DNA of 34,786 nucleotides, taken from an uncultured Alphaproteobacteria bacterium (lineage in GTDB: Bacteria; Pseudomonadota; Alphaproteobacteria; Micropepsales; Micropepsaceae). The notes under the pieces are model-generated. The model was given only the letters and a program-made list of their open reading frames with translations, had not been told where the DNA came from and did no database searches. Both the position numbers and the translations under genes were made by a program. The stretch spans positions 1 to 34,786 of the forward strand of contig CAIOYY010000081.1 of NCBI GenBank assembly GCA_903862715.1. Direction: 5' to 3'. Shown piece by piece: positions 1 to 8,691 of the stretch; within the stretch, counting starts at the first letter, position 1; every line of letters starts with the position of its first letter.

Positions 1-444
1 ATCGTAAAGATAGATGGCGGCGATCCGCCTTTCTCCGTCCGGTTCCATGACGCTCAGATGGTGACCGGAGAGCCCGTCCATATAGGCGTGACGATTATGG
101 TCGGCTTCACCGCGCGCGGCGATTTCCGCCGCCGCAAACGCTGTCGCACCCCGCTCAGCCGAAGGATGATTCGAGAAATCGACGACGGTAAGCCGGTACT
201 CCGCGCTGCCCTGCGAAGCGGTGAAGGTCTGTGCCGGAAGATGCGTGCCGTCCGCCGCTTGGTACAGGGTTGAACCGACCACGGGCATGTGCGGCAGGTT
301 GATGGTGAACTGAAGGTCTCGGTTCACATATTTGACTATGCCCTGCGCTCTCGCGCCCGATGACGGTAGGAGGAAAGCCACGGAAAAGGCCACGCAGGCA
401 CGTGTGAGGGCGCGAGCAAGCGCATGATCGGCGAATTGTGCCAA
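1..444 (-). CDS. Putative secreted protein, partial at the left window edge
   Basis: An open frame on the minus strand runs off the left edge, so the C-terminus is missing. From a TTG at 444 it would begin with a signal peptide: a basic stretch, a hydrophobic core (VAFSVAFLL) and an Ala-x-Ala site (GARAQ) about residues 12-35. GTG codons at 486 and 498 in the same frame are alternative starts; none has a convincing ribosome binding site. The mature part carries short blocks (YVNRDL, LPHMPVVGSTLY, EYRLTVVDFS) that line up with blocks in the divergent gene at 623, suggesting the two are distant paralogues. I do not recognise a characterised family. An overlapping frame (155-478) is open too, but it lacks the signal peptide and the shared blocks. 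Confidence 0.6.
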   Translation of the reverse strand, partial: MAQFADHALARALTRACVAFSVAFLLPSSGARAQGIVKYVNRDLQFTINLPHMPVVGSTLYQAADGTHLPAQTFTASQGSAEYRLTVVDFSNHPSAERGATAFAAAEIAARGEADHNRHAYMDGLSGHHLSVMEPDGERRIAAIYLYD

Positions 445-622
445 AAATTGCCGCCCGCTGCGACAGGAACCGCAGCAAATGGACACGGGTTCGCTCACGC
501 TTTTGCGATCAGCCGCGAGACTTTGGACATAGTTCGGGGACAAAGCTGACATCGGCGGCTGGTAGCTCTTTCGCCCGTGGAGAGGCCCGTTTTGGCGCGG
601 GAGAGAATGCAGGGATAAACTT

Positions 623-1279
623 ATGAATCGCGTTGCGAAGGTTTTTCCATGTCTCGTAGGCGCCTGTCTTATTGCCGTTCCCGCATTGGCCGCCGAAGCC
701 GACTGGCAGGAATATATCTACGAGGACCTCGGCGTCGCCAAGGAATTCCCTCTTGAGCCTGTGCGCTCGACCGGTGTCTACGCAGCGCCTGAAACATCGC
801 GTGATGAAGCCCGCATCGCAGGCCCCGGCCGTCCGACGGTCCTGCTTCAGACCGAACTTGATCATGTGGTTTACCGGATGGAAGTCGTCGATATCAGCGA
901 CGATCTGGCGAACAGCGCCAATATTTTCAGCGAGTGCGCCTATCTCGTCGAACAGGCAGGCATTACCGAATCCAATGTTCACCTCGGTGTCGGCGGCGGG
1001 AGTGGCGAAATCTACGGCCGCCTCGCCACGGTAGATCTCTATCAGGAGAAGGGTAGGCTGCTCAGCGCCTGTTTCTTCAACACTGGAAATCTGTACCGCA
1101 TTGAGGCCCATATCCTGCCTGAACATGGCGATCTGGGTTCGCCCGACGCCTTCCGTTTTGTCAGTACCGTGCGGTTCGACTGGTCGGAAGACGGCGAGGA
1201 AAGCGAGGCCGAGGCATTGGCCGCGTATCAGTATTTCCTCGAACACGGCGTCTATCCCGACGAAGAAGAAGACAATTGA
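623..1279 (+). CDS. Putative secreted protein of unknown function
   Basis: 218 residues. The start is supported by AGGGA at 611-615, seven bases ahead of the ATG. Residues 1-24 form a signal peptide (hydrophobic core CLVGACLIAVPALA, cleavage near ALAAEA), so the product should be periplasmic or secreted. The mature part contains three cysteines and no catalytic motif that I recognise, and it ends in a very acidic tail (DEEEDN). The blocks EYIYEDL, FPLEPVRSTGVY and VYRMEVVDIS resemble blocks in the divergent partial gene at 1-444. The 178 bp between the two genes would hold both promoters. A DUF6152 gene follows after 26 bp, so the two may be cotranscribed. Function unknown. Confidence 0.8.
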   Translation: MNRVAKVFPCLVGACLIAVPALAAEADWQEYIYEDLGVAKEFPLEPVRSTGVYAAPETSRDEARIAGPGRPTVLLQTELDHVVYRMEVVDISDDLANSANIFSECAYLVEQAGITESNVHLGVGGGSGEIYGRLATVDLYQEKGRLLSACFFNTGNLYRIEAHILPEHGDLGSPDAFRFVSTVRFDWSEDGEESEAEALAAYQYFLEHGVYPDEEEDN

Positions 1280-1305
1280 TCCTCATCGGTTCTCAGGAGC
1301 GCGTT

Positions 1306-1677
1306 ATGGTTTTCAGAAATATTTCTATCCTCGCCGTGGCACTAGGTTTTTCGTCCACGGCGTCGGCGCACCACACCCATGCTCATTACGAGCCGGAAGC
1401 GAACCGGGTGCTGGAGGGCACGGTGAAAGATTTCGACTGGCGCAATCCGCATAGCTGGGTAACGCTGACGGTGATCAATGCCGAAACGGGCGTGGCCGAG
1501 GACTGGCTTCTGGAGGCACGCGCGCCGGTCGCGCTGATCCGTCGCGGATGGACGCAGGAAAGCCTGCAGCCGGGTGATCAGGTAGCGGTCACGGTGCGTC
1601 CCTTGAAGAGCGGCGGCGCGGGCGGCCTTCTGCGGGAAGTAGCATTTCCCGACGGCACCATCCTGCTCGACGATTAG
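1306..1677 (+). CDS. DUF6152 family secreted protein
   Basis: 123 residues. I chose the ATG at 1306 because AGGAG (1295-1299) lies six bases upstream; an in-frame TTG at 1276 has no such site. A signal peptide (SILAVALGFSSTASA) is followed by the AHHTHAHYE start typical of these proteins. The family pattern follows: G-T-V-x-D-F-x-W-x-NPH (about residues 38-50), a W-LEARAP block, a RRGW block, and GDQVAVTVRPLKSG. These match what I know of DUF6152, a small periplasmic family common in alphaproteobacteria with no established activity. It follows the secreted-protein gene at 623 by 26 bp. Confidence 0.8.
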   Translation: MVFRNISILAVALGFSSTASAHHTHAHYEPEANRVLEGTVKDFDWRNPHSWVTLTVINAETGVAEDWLLEARAPVALIRRGWTQESLQPGDQVAVTVRPLKSGGAGGLLREVAFPDGTILLDD

Positions 1678-1777
1678 GCAGCTCACATCAAGAACTTGGT
1701 AGGCAGAGGCGCCTTCATTGTGCATCCTTCCCGATGCTCCGGAGTTCTTTCGGAGTCTTGAAGGTCGGGACTTAACA

Positions 1778-2668
1778 ATGCAGGCGCTTTTTATCGGTCA
1801 GACCTATATCGACGTCACCTTCGTGGCCGATCGTATGCCTACCGGGGACGAGAAGGATGTCGCGCGCGATTATGCGATATCGTTCGGCGGTAATGCGGTA
1901 ACGGCGGCGTTCTGCTGCGCCAAGCTGGGCATTGTCCCCGACCTTCTCGCCTCGCTGGCCGATGACTGGCTGGGGCGCATGTTTCTCGATATGGCGGCCA
2001 AATATCAGGTGCCGATTCACGCGCGAAAAGTGAAGCGGTCGTCGCTCTCCTTCGTGATGCCCAAGGGCAACAAGCGCGCGATTCTGCGTATGCGCGACGA
2101 TGACCATCTGCATCCCTTTCCGCCGCTGAATATGGGGGGATGCCGCGCGCTGCATGTTGACGGGCATCAGGCCGACGCCGCCCTGGCCTATGCAAGGCAG
2201 TGCCGAGAGGCGGGCATTCTGACATCGCTCGATGGCGGCGCCGTGCGCGACAACACGCTGGACCTTCTGGGGTTCATCGACGTGGCGGTGCTTTCCGAAC
2301 GCTTCTGCGAACAGCTTGGCCAGTCCTGTGACGCGACGCTGGCGCTTCTGAAAGAGAAGGGCTGCAAGGTCGGCGGTGTCACGATGGGCGAACGCGGCAT
2401 GCGCTGGTATGGAGAGGACGGGGTCATCCGGACCATGCCGTCTTTAAGCGTTCCGGCTTCGAGGGTCATCGACACCAGCGGCGCGGGCGACGTGTTCCAC
2501 GGGGCCTATGTCTATGCGCATCTGGCCGGCGAGGGCGCCAACTGGGAGGAACATTTCCAGTTCGCGCGCGCGGCCTCCGCGCATGCGATCCAGATTCTGG
2601 GGAATGAGGCGAAGCTGCCGAGTGTGGCGGACGTGAAGGCCGCGGCGCGGGCGTTTGCGCCCGCTTAG
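1778..2668 (+). CDS. PfkB-family sugar kinase
   Basis: 296 residues, the usual length for ribokinase-like kinases, which phosphorylate a sugar or nucleoside with ATP in the cytoplasm. The N-terminal substrate-side motif is present (ISFGGNAVTAAFCCAKLG, about residues 34-51), as is the C-terminal PfkB signature DTSGAGDVFHGAY (232-244) with the anion hole and catalytic Asp238. The start is the ATG at 1778, where the typical beta-strand (LFIGQTYIDVTF) begins at once; an upstream in-frame TTG at 1718 would add 20 residues unlike the family. The substrate cannot be told from the sequence. A small inverted repeat (CTCCG/CGGAG) sits about 25 bp ahead of the start. The gene converges on the efflux pump gene with a 10 bp gap. 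Confidence 0.88.
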   Translation: MQALFIGQTYIDVTFVADRMPTGDEKDVARDYAISFGGNAVTAAFCCAKLGIVPDLLASLADDWLGRMFLDMAAKYQVPIHARKVKRSSLSFVMPKGNKRAILRMRDDDHLHPFPPLNMGGCRALHVDGHQADAALAYARQCREAGILTSLDGGAVRDNTLDLLGFIDVAVLSERFCEQLGQSCDATLALLKEKGCKVGGVTMGERGMRWYGEDGVIRTMPSLSVPASRVIDTSGAGDVFHGAYVYAHLAGEGANWEEHFQFARAASAHAIQILGNEAKLPSVADVKAAARAFAPA

Positions 2669-2678
2669 CGTCTGAATC

Positions 2679-5600
2679 CTATTCCGCGCTCTGTAGCGCC
2701 TGATCGGAGTTGTCCCGGCGGATGGCGTCGCGGATCCAGTGTTCGATCCGCTCGACCAGCACATACCAGGTCGGCACCAGGAACAGCGTGAACAGCGTTC
2801 CGATGGAGATACCCGTGAAGATCACGAGTCCCATTGCAAACCGGGCCGACGCTCCTGCACCGGAAGCGATCAGCAGCGGAATGACACCCAGCACCATCGC
2901 AGCCGACGTCATCAGGATCGGGCGGAGACGAATGGCCGCCGCCTGTTCCACCGCTTCGCGGCGGGTGTGGCCTTCTCGCACCAGACGGTTGGCGACGTCC
3001 ACGATCAGGATGCCGTGCTTGCTGATCAACCCGATCAGCGTAACGATACCCACCTGCGTATAGATGTTCATCGTGGCGCTCGCGAGCTGCATCGAGTCCG
3101 GCATGAACAGGCTGAGGCCACCCAGGAAGTAGATGGCAATCGAAGCCCCAAAAATCGCCGGCGGCACTGACACGAGGATTATGAGGGGATCACGGAAACT
3201 TTCATATAGACCCGCCAGCACCAGGAAGATGATGACCAGCGCGAATGCAATCACGAGTCCGAAGCCCGCTGATTCCTGCACGAACTGGCGCGATTGTCCG
3301 CCGTAATCGACGGAGTAACCGTCGGGGAGCACTTCGTCGGCGATGGCATTCAGCCGCGCCAGGATGTCGCCTTGGCTCATGCCTGCGAAACCGCTGATGG
3401 TCACCGCATTCAGCTGCTGAAAGCGCGGCAGCGTTGTGGGAATGGTCCGCTCGGTGATCGTTGCTATGGTCGACAGGGCGATCAACTCCCCGTCGCCGGA
3501 GCGAATGTAAAAGTTATTCAGCTGATCGGCATTCAAGCGGTAAGGCTGGTCGGCCTGCGCCATGACGCGATAGGAGCGGCCTTCCAGCGCGGAGTAATTC
3601 ACATAGCCGCCGCTCAGCATCGAGGTCAGCGCATTGCCGACATCGGCCATGGTCAGGCCAAGAAGGGCGGCTTTGTCTCTGTCGATCTCGACGGTGGCCT
3701 GGGGTCGGTCGATGCGTAGATCCATCTGCGAGAAGAAGAACAAATTCTCCTGCTGAACCCGCGCGTAGAAAGTCTGTGCGACCTCGTAGAGCTGCTCGAA
3801 GGGCGCCGTCGTGCGGATGACGAATTCGACCGGCAATCCGTCAGGCCCCGGCAAGGACGGTAAGGGGAATGCGCCGACCTGCAACCCGGTGACACTATGC
3901 AATGATTCATTCGCTTCCCGGGCAATCTCGGCCGAACCCTCATCGCGGTCGTTCCAGGTCTTTAAAACGAGACCAGTAAAAAACTGGCCATTGAAGATGG
4001 CCTGGAAAATACCGTCGATGGACTCGCTCTCGGACAGGCGCCGATAGATGTCCTCCGCATAGAGCATGGTCTGCTCCGGTGTGGCGTTGGACGCGCCTTG
4101 CCCACCGACAAAAATGAAACCCTGATCTTCCTGCGGCGCGAGATCCCACTTCATGCCTGGCGCCGTGTAGAGCAGGTATAACGCGCCAAAGATCATGAAG
4201 GTGAAAACACCAACTAGCTTTGCGGTGTCGAGCGCAGAGTGCAGGCGGCGGTGATAACCAGCCTGAAGGCGGTCGAAACGCCGGTCAATGAAGTGGGACA
4301 CGCGCGCTTGCCACCCATGATCCTCATCGCTATGCGGCTTCAGAAGCCGCGACGACATCATCGGGGAAAGTGTCAGAGCCACAATGGTTGAAACCAGTAT
4401 GGCGCCCACCAATGTGAAGGCGAATTCGATGAACAGCGCGCCGGTTAAACCGCTCTGGAAGGCGATCGGGACATATACCGCGACGAGCACTGCAAGCATT
4501 GCGATGATTGGGCCGGCCAGCTCTCGCGCCGCGACGATCGCCGCATCGAGGGGCGTCTTACCGAGCGTCATATGCCGGTGAACGTTCTCGACCACGATGA
4601 TGGCATCGTCGACAACCAGGCCAATGGCCAACACCATGGCGAGCAGAGTCAGCAAATTGATGGAATAGCCCATCACCAGCATCATGACGAATGTGCCGAT
4701 CAGCGACAGTGGGATCGCCACGACCGGGATCGCCACCGAGCGGATCGAGCCGAGGAAGATGAAGACGACCAGCACGACGATGGCGAGTGTTTCGACGATG
4801 GTCCATATCACTTCATCAATGGCGGCATTTACGAAATTCGCCGCATTGAAGACGAGGCGGCCGTCAAGACCTTCGGGAAGCTGCGACTGGAGGACGGGAA
4901 ACAGGCTTTCCAATTCCTCGCCAACAGCAAGCAGACTGGCATCAGGTGAAATATTCACCGCAATGACGATAGCGTTCTCGCCGTTGAAGCGGATTTCCGA
5001 GCCATAGTCTTCTGCGCCCAGCGCGACCTCGGCTACCTCGCCAAGGCGCACTACCGAGGTCTCGGTCTGCTTCACTATGAGATTTCGGAATTCCGCAAGC
5101 GAGGTAATACCTGTCGACGCGTTAAGGTTCACCTGCACCATCTGCCCGCGGGTGTTGCCGAGGCTGGATATGAAATTGTTCGAGGCCAGCGCCTGACTGA
5201 TGTCGTCGGCGGTCAGGCCATAGGCGGCAAGGCGTTGCGGATCGAGCCAGGCGCGGAAGGCAAAATTGCGCGCGCCCAGAATTTCGGCCAGCTTCACGCC
5301 TTCCAGCGCTTGTATCTGCGGCTGAACGACCCGCACGAGATAGTCGGTGATCTGGTTGGCCGCCATAGTGTCGCTGAAGAAGCCGATATACATCGACGCG
5401 ACGTTCTGCCCTACCTGGACCGCAATCGACGGTTTCTGTGCCTGGGCCGGAAGACGATCCGCCACCGCGTCGATGCGGGAGCTGATTTCCGCCATGGCCG
5501 TGTTGTAGTCGTAGTTCAGCTGCAGGCGGGCGGTAATGGTGCTGACGCCGGCCGCGCTGGATGAGGTCATGTAATCGATGCCCGCAGCCTGTGCGATGGC

Positions 5601-5807
5601 CGTCTCCAGCGGAGTAGTGATGAAGCCCGCGATGACTTCGGGGTCCGCGCCGAAATAGGCGGTCGTCACCGTGACAACCGCGTTCTCAGTGCGGGGATAT
5701 TGCAGCACGGGTAGCGAGACTGCCGCGCGTAAACCCACCACCAGGATCACAAGGCTGACGACGATCGAGAGAACCGGGCGCCGGATGAATATGTCTGTAA
5801 AGTTCAT
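2679..5807 (-). CDS. RND multidrug efflux pump, inner-membrane permease (HAE-1 type)
   Basis: 1042 residues, the standard AcrB/MexB length. It should form the proton-driven trimer in the inner membrane. It starts with the family's MNFTDIFIRRPVL block (TM1), followed by the porter domain with LPVLQYPRTE. TM4 carries the proton-relay pair Asp400-Asp401 (IGLVVDDAIIVVENVHRH), and the partner Lys lies in LISKHGILIVD in the second half, so transport should be functional. It is the third gene of the operon, 14 bp after the adaptor gene. Pump specificity cannot be read from the sequence. The related metal (HME) and hydrophobe (HpnN) RND subfamilies are less likely, given the length and the TM4 motif. 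Confidence 0.95.
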   Translation of the reverse strand: MNFTDIFIRRPVLSIVVSLVILVVGLRAAVSLPVLQYPRTENAVVTVTTAYFGADPEVIAGFITTPLETAIAQAAGIDYMTSSSAAGVSTITARLQLNYDYNTAMAEISSRIDAVADRLPAQAQKPSIAVQVGQNVASMYIGFFSDTMAANQITDYLVRVVQPQIQALEGVKLAEILGARNFAFRAWLDPQRLAAYGLTADDISQALASNNFISSLGNTRGQMVQVNLNASTGITSLAEFRNLIVKQTETSVVRLGEVAEVALGAEDYGSEIRFNGENAIVIAVNISPDASLLAVGEELESLFPVLQSQLPEGLDGRLVFNAANFVNAAIDEVIWTIVETLAIVVLVVFIFLGSIRSVAIPVVAIPLSLIGTFVMMLVMGYSINLLTLLAMVLAIGLVVDDAIIVVENVHRHMTLGKTPLDAAIVAARELAGPIIAMLAVLVAVYVPIAFQSGLTGALFIEFAFTLVGAILVSTIVALTLSPMMSSRLLKPHSDEDHGWQARVSHFIDRRFDRLQAGYHRRLHSALDTAKLVGVFTFMIFGALYLLYTAPGMKWDLAPQEDQGFIFVGGQGASNATPEQTMLYAEDIYRRLSESESIDGIFQAIFNGQFFTGLVLKTWNDRDEGSAEIAREANESLHSVTGLQVGAFPLPSLPGPDGLPVEFVIRTTAPFEQLYEVAQTFYARVQQENLFFFSQMDLRIDRPQATVEIDRDKAALLGLTMADVGNALTSMLSGGYVNYSALEGRSYRVMAQADQPYRLNADQLNNFYIRSGDGELIALSTIATITERTIPTTLPRFQQLNAVTISGFAGMSQGDILARLNAIADEVLPDGYSVDYGGQSRQFVQESAGFGLVIAFALVIIFLVLAGLYESFRDPLIILVSVPPAIFGASIAIYFLGGLSLFMPDSMQLASATMNIYTQVGIVTLIGLISKHGILIVDVANRLVREGHTRREAVEQAAAIRLRPILMTSAAMVLGVIPLLIASGAGASARFAMGLVIFTGISIGTLFTLFLVPTWYVLVERIEHWIRDAIRRDNSDQALQSAE

Positions 5808-5821
5808 GGCCTCTGGCCCGA

Positions 5822-7003
5822 TTACCTTTCCAGCGGTCTAGGATTGGGATCGTTCGACGGCTGGACTTCGTTGTTGATTTCGACGGTGGCGCCATTCTGC
5901 AGCTTGAACTGCCCGGCGCTGACGACAACCGTGCCCGCCTCGATGCCGGAAAGGATGGCAATCTGGTCGCCGCGTGTCTCACCGGTTGTCACGAAGGTCT
6001 GGGTGGCAACAAGACGTGTGGTGTCGTTTTCGGTCACTTCATTCACGACATAGACGATGCTGCCATAGGGATTGAACGTCACCGCCGTCTGCGGCAGCGT
6101 GACGTAATTCACATCCGCCGCGGTCGCGATCTCCGCCGTGGCATACATGCCGGGCAGCAGTTTACGCTCCGAATTGGTGATGACGGCGCGCACCGCGATA
6201 TTGCGGGTGGCTTCATCGACTTTCGGGTTGATGGTCGCGATTTCGCCCGTGAACACGGTGTCCGGATAGGAATCGACGCGAATGGCAACGCTTTGTCCGA
6301 CGCTCAGGCTTTGGAGCAATTGTTGCGGCACCGTGAAATCCATATGGATGGGATCCAGCGCTTGCAGCGTCGCCACCACGGTACCGGGACTCACATACTG
6401 GCCGACATTCACCTGCCGAATGCCGAGTTCGCCGGCAAACGGCGCACGGATCATTTTCTTCTCGATAATGGCGCGCTGCTCGGCGACCTGGGCTCTGGCG
6501 GCGGAAAGCTCGGCTTCGCTTGCCTCGACTTGCGCCGTGCTGATTCCCTGGATTTCGAGAAGTCGTTGGCTGCGATTATATGTTGCTTCAGCAAGCTGCG
6601 CTGAGGCTTCCAGCGTGCGCAGGCGTGCATTCTCATCGGTGGAGCGCAAGCGTACCAACGGGGCGCCGGCGTCAACGGAACCGCCCGATTCGTAATAGAC
6701 CTCTTCGACGACGCCCGCGACTTCCGATGCGAGGTCGGCGCCCGTGCTGGCGCTGAGTGAGCCGACAACGGCCGTGCGCGGCTCCCAGGGCTGACTTTCC
6801 GCAACGACAGTGGAAATCACGGAAGGCGGCGGGGGCGGCATCTCCATTCCCATGCCTAGGGCGCCCATAATGGTGCCCGTTGTCATGAGATTGGAAAAAT
6901 AAATAAGCGCGAACAGCAATGCCGTCCCGCCAAGCAGAAAAATTCCGCGGCGCACCGGTCTGACGCGTCTGGGTTCATTATAATTTTGGGTTCTGGATAT
7001 CAT
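5822..7003 (-). CDS. RND efflux periplasmic adaptor subunit (membrane fusion protein)
   Basis: 393 residues. An N-terminal membrane anchor (about residues 19-38) is followed by a proline run (PPPPP, 56-60) and the two lipoyl half-motifs (about 90-120 and 184-210, the second with IRAPFAGELGIRQV) flanking an alpha-helical hairpin. Beta-barrel and membrane-proximal regions complete the AcrA/MexA plan. There is no lipobox, so it is held by the uncleaved helix. It bridges the pump to the outer-membrane channel. The ATG overlaps the stop codon of the outer-membrane factor gene (ATGA at 7000-7003), which implies translational coupling, and the pump gene follows 14 bp downstream. Confidence 0.95.
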   Translation of the reverse strand: MISRTQNYNEPRRVRPVRRGIFLLGGTALLFALIYFSNLMTTGTIMGALGMGMEMPPPPPSVISTVVAESQPWEPRTAVVGSLSASTGADLASEVAGVVEEVYYESGGSVDAGAPLVRLRSTDENARLRTLEASAQLAEATYNRSQRLLEIQGISTAQVEASEAELSAARAQVAEQRAIIEKKMIRAPFAGELGIRQVNVGQYVSPGTVVATLQALDPIHMDFTVPQQLLQSLSVGQSVAIRVDSYPDTVFTGEIATINPKVDEATRNIAVRAVITNSERKLLPGMYATAEIATAADVNYVTLPQTAVTFNPYGSIVYVVNEVTENDTTRLVATQTFVTTGETRGDQIAILSGIEAGTVVVSAGQFKLQNGATVEINNEVQPSNDPNPRPLER

Positions 7004-8508
7004 GGGATCGGTATCGGGTTGGATCGCGTGGTAGTGAAATTGGTTTCTTCACGGTTCCACCATCCGCCGCCCAATGCCTGAAACAAGGCAACGGTGTCGG
7101 CGTAACGGGCGGCTTGGCTTTGAACGAGCGCGATGCGCGCTTGTTGGTAGGTGCGTTGCGCGTCGAGCAAGGCAAGGTAAGCAATAGCGCCCGCGCGGAA
7201 CCGTTCGGTGGTGATGTCGAGGCTCTGAGACGCGGTTTCCTCGGCGAGTTCCTGCGCGCGCAGGGCCTCGGCATCGTAAATCAATGCGTTCAGGACGTTC
7301 GCAACATTAGCGAAAGCCGCCAGCACCGTGCTGCGATATTGCGCTTCCGCGCGATCATAGGCGTACAGCGCGGCCTGGCGCTGATGCGAAAGCTGGCCGC
7401 CGCGGAACAAGGGCGCGGTAAGGCTTCCGGCAAGGCTCCAGCCCATCGTCTCGGCCGAGAACAGATTGGCGGACCCGGGCGCCGAATTCGTCCCCGTTCC
7501 GTAACTGCCCGACAGATTGATCTGCGGCAGCATATTCGCGGTCGCGACGCCGATATTGGCGCTCGCCTGATGGAGAATCGCTTCGGCAGCGCGCACATCG
7601 GGGCGTTGGTTGACCAGTTCGGAAGGCAGGCTGATGGGCAATTCCTGCGGCAGCGTAAGGTCGGCCAGCGTCACACCGGGCACGGTGCCTTCCGAAGGGT
7701 AGCGTCCGAGAAGCACCGACAATTGGGTGCGAATCTGCGCCAGCTGTTTTTGCAGATTCGGCAACGTCGCCTGTGTTTGCGTCAGTTCGGATTGCTGCGC
7801 CAGAACATCGCCACGTGCGATCGCGCCCAGTTCGAATTGCTGATCGGCGAGGTCGAGCGCCTGGGTTTGCACCGCGATGATTTCTTCGACCGCTTCGATT
7901 TGCGCGGTAAGTGAAGCTTCCTGAATCGCGGCGGTCAGGACGTTGGAAATCAACGTCACATAAGTCGCTTCCAGCTGATAGCGCTGGTTCTCTGCCTGGG
8001 CCCCCGACGCTTCGATAGCGCGGCGGTTTCCGCCGAACACGTCGAGGAGATAGGAGACGCCGACGGAGGCGTTGTAGAGGTTGAGAAGCGAGTCCGTCGA
8101 TTGGGGCGACGTCTGCTGGCGCTGTGCCGAACCGCCAGCATCGATGGCGGGAAACAGCGAACCCTGGCTTGCGAGATAATTTTCGCGCACCTGATTGAGC
8201 GCTGCCTCGGCCGCTTCAAGATCGGGATTGGCCTCCAGCGCCTGTGTGACGATGTCGTTGATCGCCGGAGATTGGAAGAGGGTCCACCACTGGGCCGGAA
8301 TGTCTGCGCCTTCGACAAAGGTCTGGGCGTCGCCGCCGGGAATCTCTTCCGAGCCCGAAGCGGTGGCAACGGGAAGCGCTTCGGCCGTATACCCCGAAAC
8401 GACAGGTGCGGCGGGCCGCTCGAAATCTGGACCGACGGCGCATCCGGCCAGGAAAAGGACGGTGCCTGAAACCGATGATAGCAATAATGAACGCATTGCA
8501 ATTTGCAC
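7000..8508 (-). CDS. RND efflux outer-membrane lipoprotein (NodT/OprM family)
   Basis: 502 residues from the GTG at 8508, which has GGGGG five bases upstream; an ATG at 8496 gives a product four residues shorter. A lipoprotein signal peptide ends in the lipobox LAGC, followed by AVGPDFERP, the classic start of this family. Two repeated outer-membrane-efflux domains follow, with the usual blocks (about residue 120: NPDLEAAEAALNQVREN; later LPSELVNQRPDVRAAE). It forms the trimeric outer-membrane duct for the pump. It is the first gene of the operon, directly downstream of the promoter at 8620-8648; many RND operons place this gene last or elsewhere. Confidence 0.93.
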   Translation of the reverse strand: MQIAMRSLLLSSVSGTVLFLAGCAVGPDFERPAAPVVSGYTAEALPVATASGSEEIPGGDAQTFVEGADIPAQWWTLFQSPAINDIVTQALEANPDLEAAEAALNQVRENYLASQGSLFPAIDAGGSAQRQQTSPQSTDSLLNLYNASVGVSYLLDVFGGNRRAIEASGAQAENQRYQLEATYVTLISNVLTAAIQEASLTAQIEAVEEIIAVQTQALDLADQQFELGAIARGDVLAQQSELTQTQATLPNLQKQLAQIRTQLSVLLGRYPSEGTVPGVTLADLTLPQELPISLPSELVNQRPDVRAAEAILHQASANIGVATANMLPQINLSGSYGTGTNSAPGSANLFSAETMGWSLAGSLTAPLFRGGQLSHQRQAALYAYDRAEAQYRSTVLAAFANVANVLNALIYDAEALRAQELAEETASQSLDITTERFRAGAIAYLALLDAQRTYQQARIALVQSQAARYADTVALFQALGGGWWNREETNFTTTRSNPIPIP

Positions 8509-8619
8509 GTGAACCCCCAGGGGCGGAAAAGTCATCCGCGTCTGTAACTGCCGATAAGACGTTTGATCGGTGCGGATTCCGACAGGGTAGCGTACCGCCA
8601 CCCGGATGCCGTAATTTGG

Positions 8620-8648
8620 AAACTAGACAGTTCCGTATTTTCTGTCAA
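8620..8648 (-). promoter_or_regulatory. Sigma-70 promoter of the efflux operon
   Basis: On the minus strand TTGACA (8648-8643) and TAGTTT (8625-8620) are separated by exactly 17 bases. This predicts a transcript starting near 8612, roughly 105 bases ahead of the outer-membrane factor start. The -35 hexamer is a perfect consensus match. It overlaps the inverted repeat at 8624-8648. Confidence 0.65.
8624..8648. promoter_or_regulatory. Putative TetR-family operator
   Basis: TAGACAG (8624-8630) and CTGTCAA (8642-8648) form an inverted repeat with one mismatch and an 11-base centre. It covers the -35 hexamer and the spacer of the efflux promoter. Its place between a TetR gene and its divergent pump operon suggests that the regulator binds here and represses the pump. 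Operator identity is inferred from position and symmetry only. Confidence 0.5.
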
Positions 8649-8691
8649 GCTGAGGAAAAGCGGTTTCTGTTTCCACCTCACACCAAGGAGA

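Noticed and set aside
509-1246. 245-codon minus-strand frame opposite the secreted protein at 623
   Set aside because: The plus-strand frame has a signal peptide, a ribosome site and a paralogue; this one has none.
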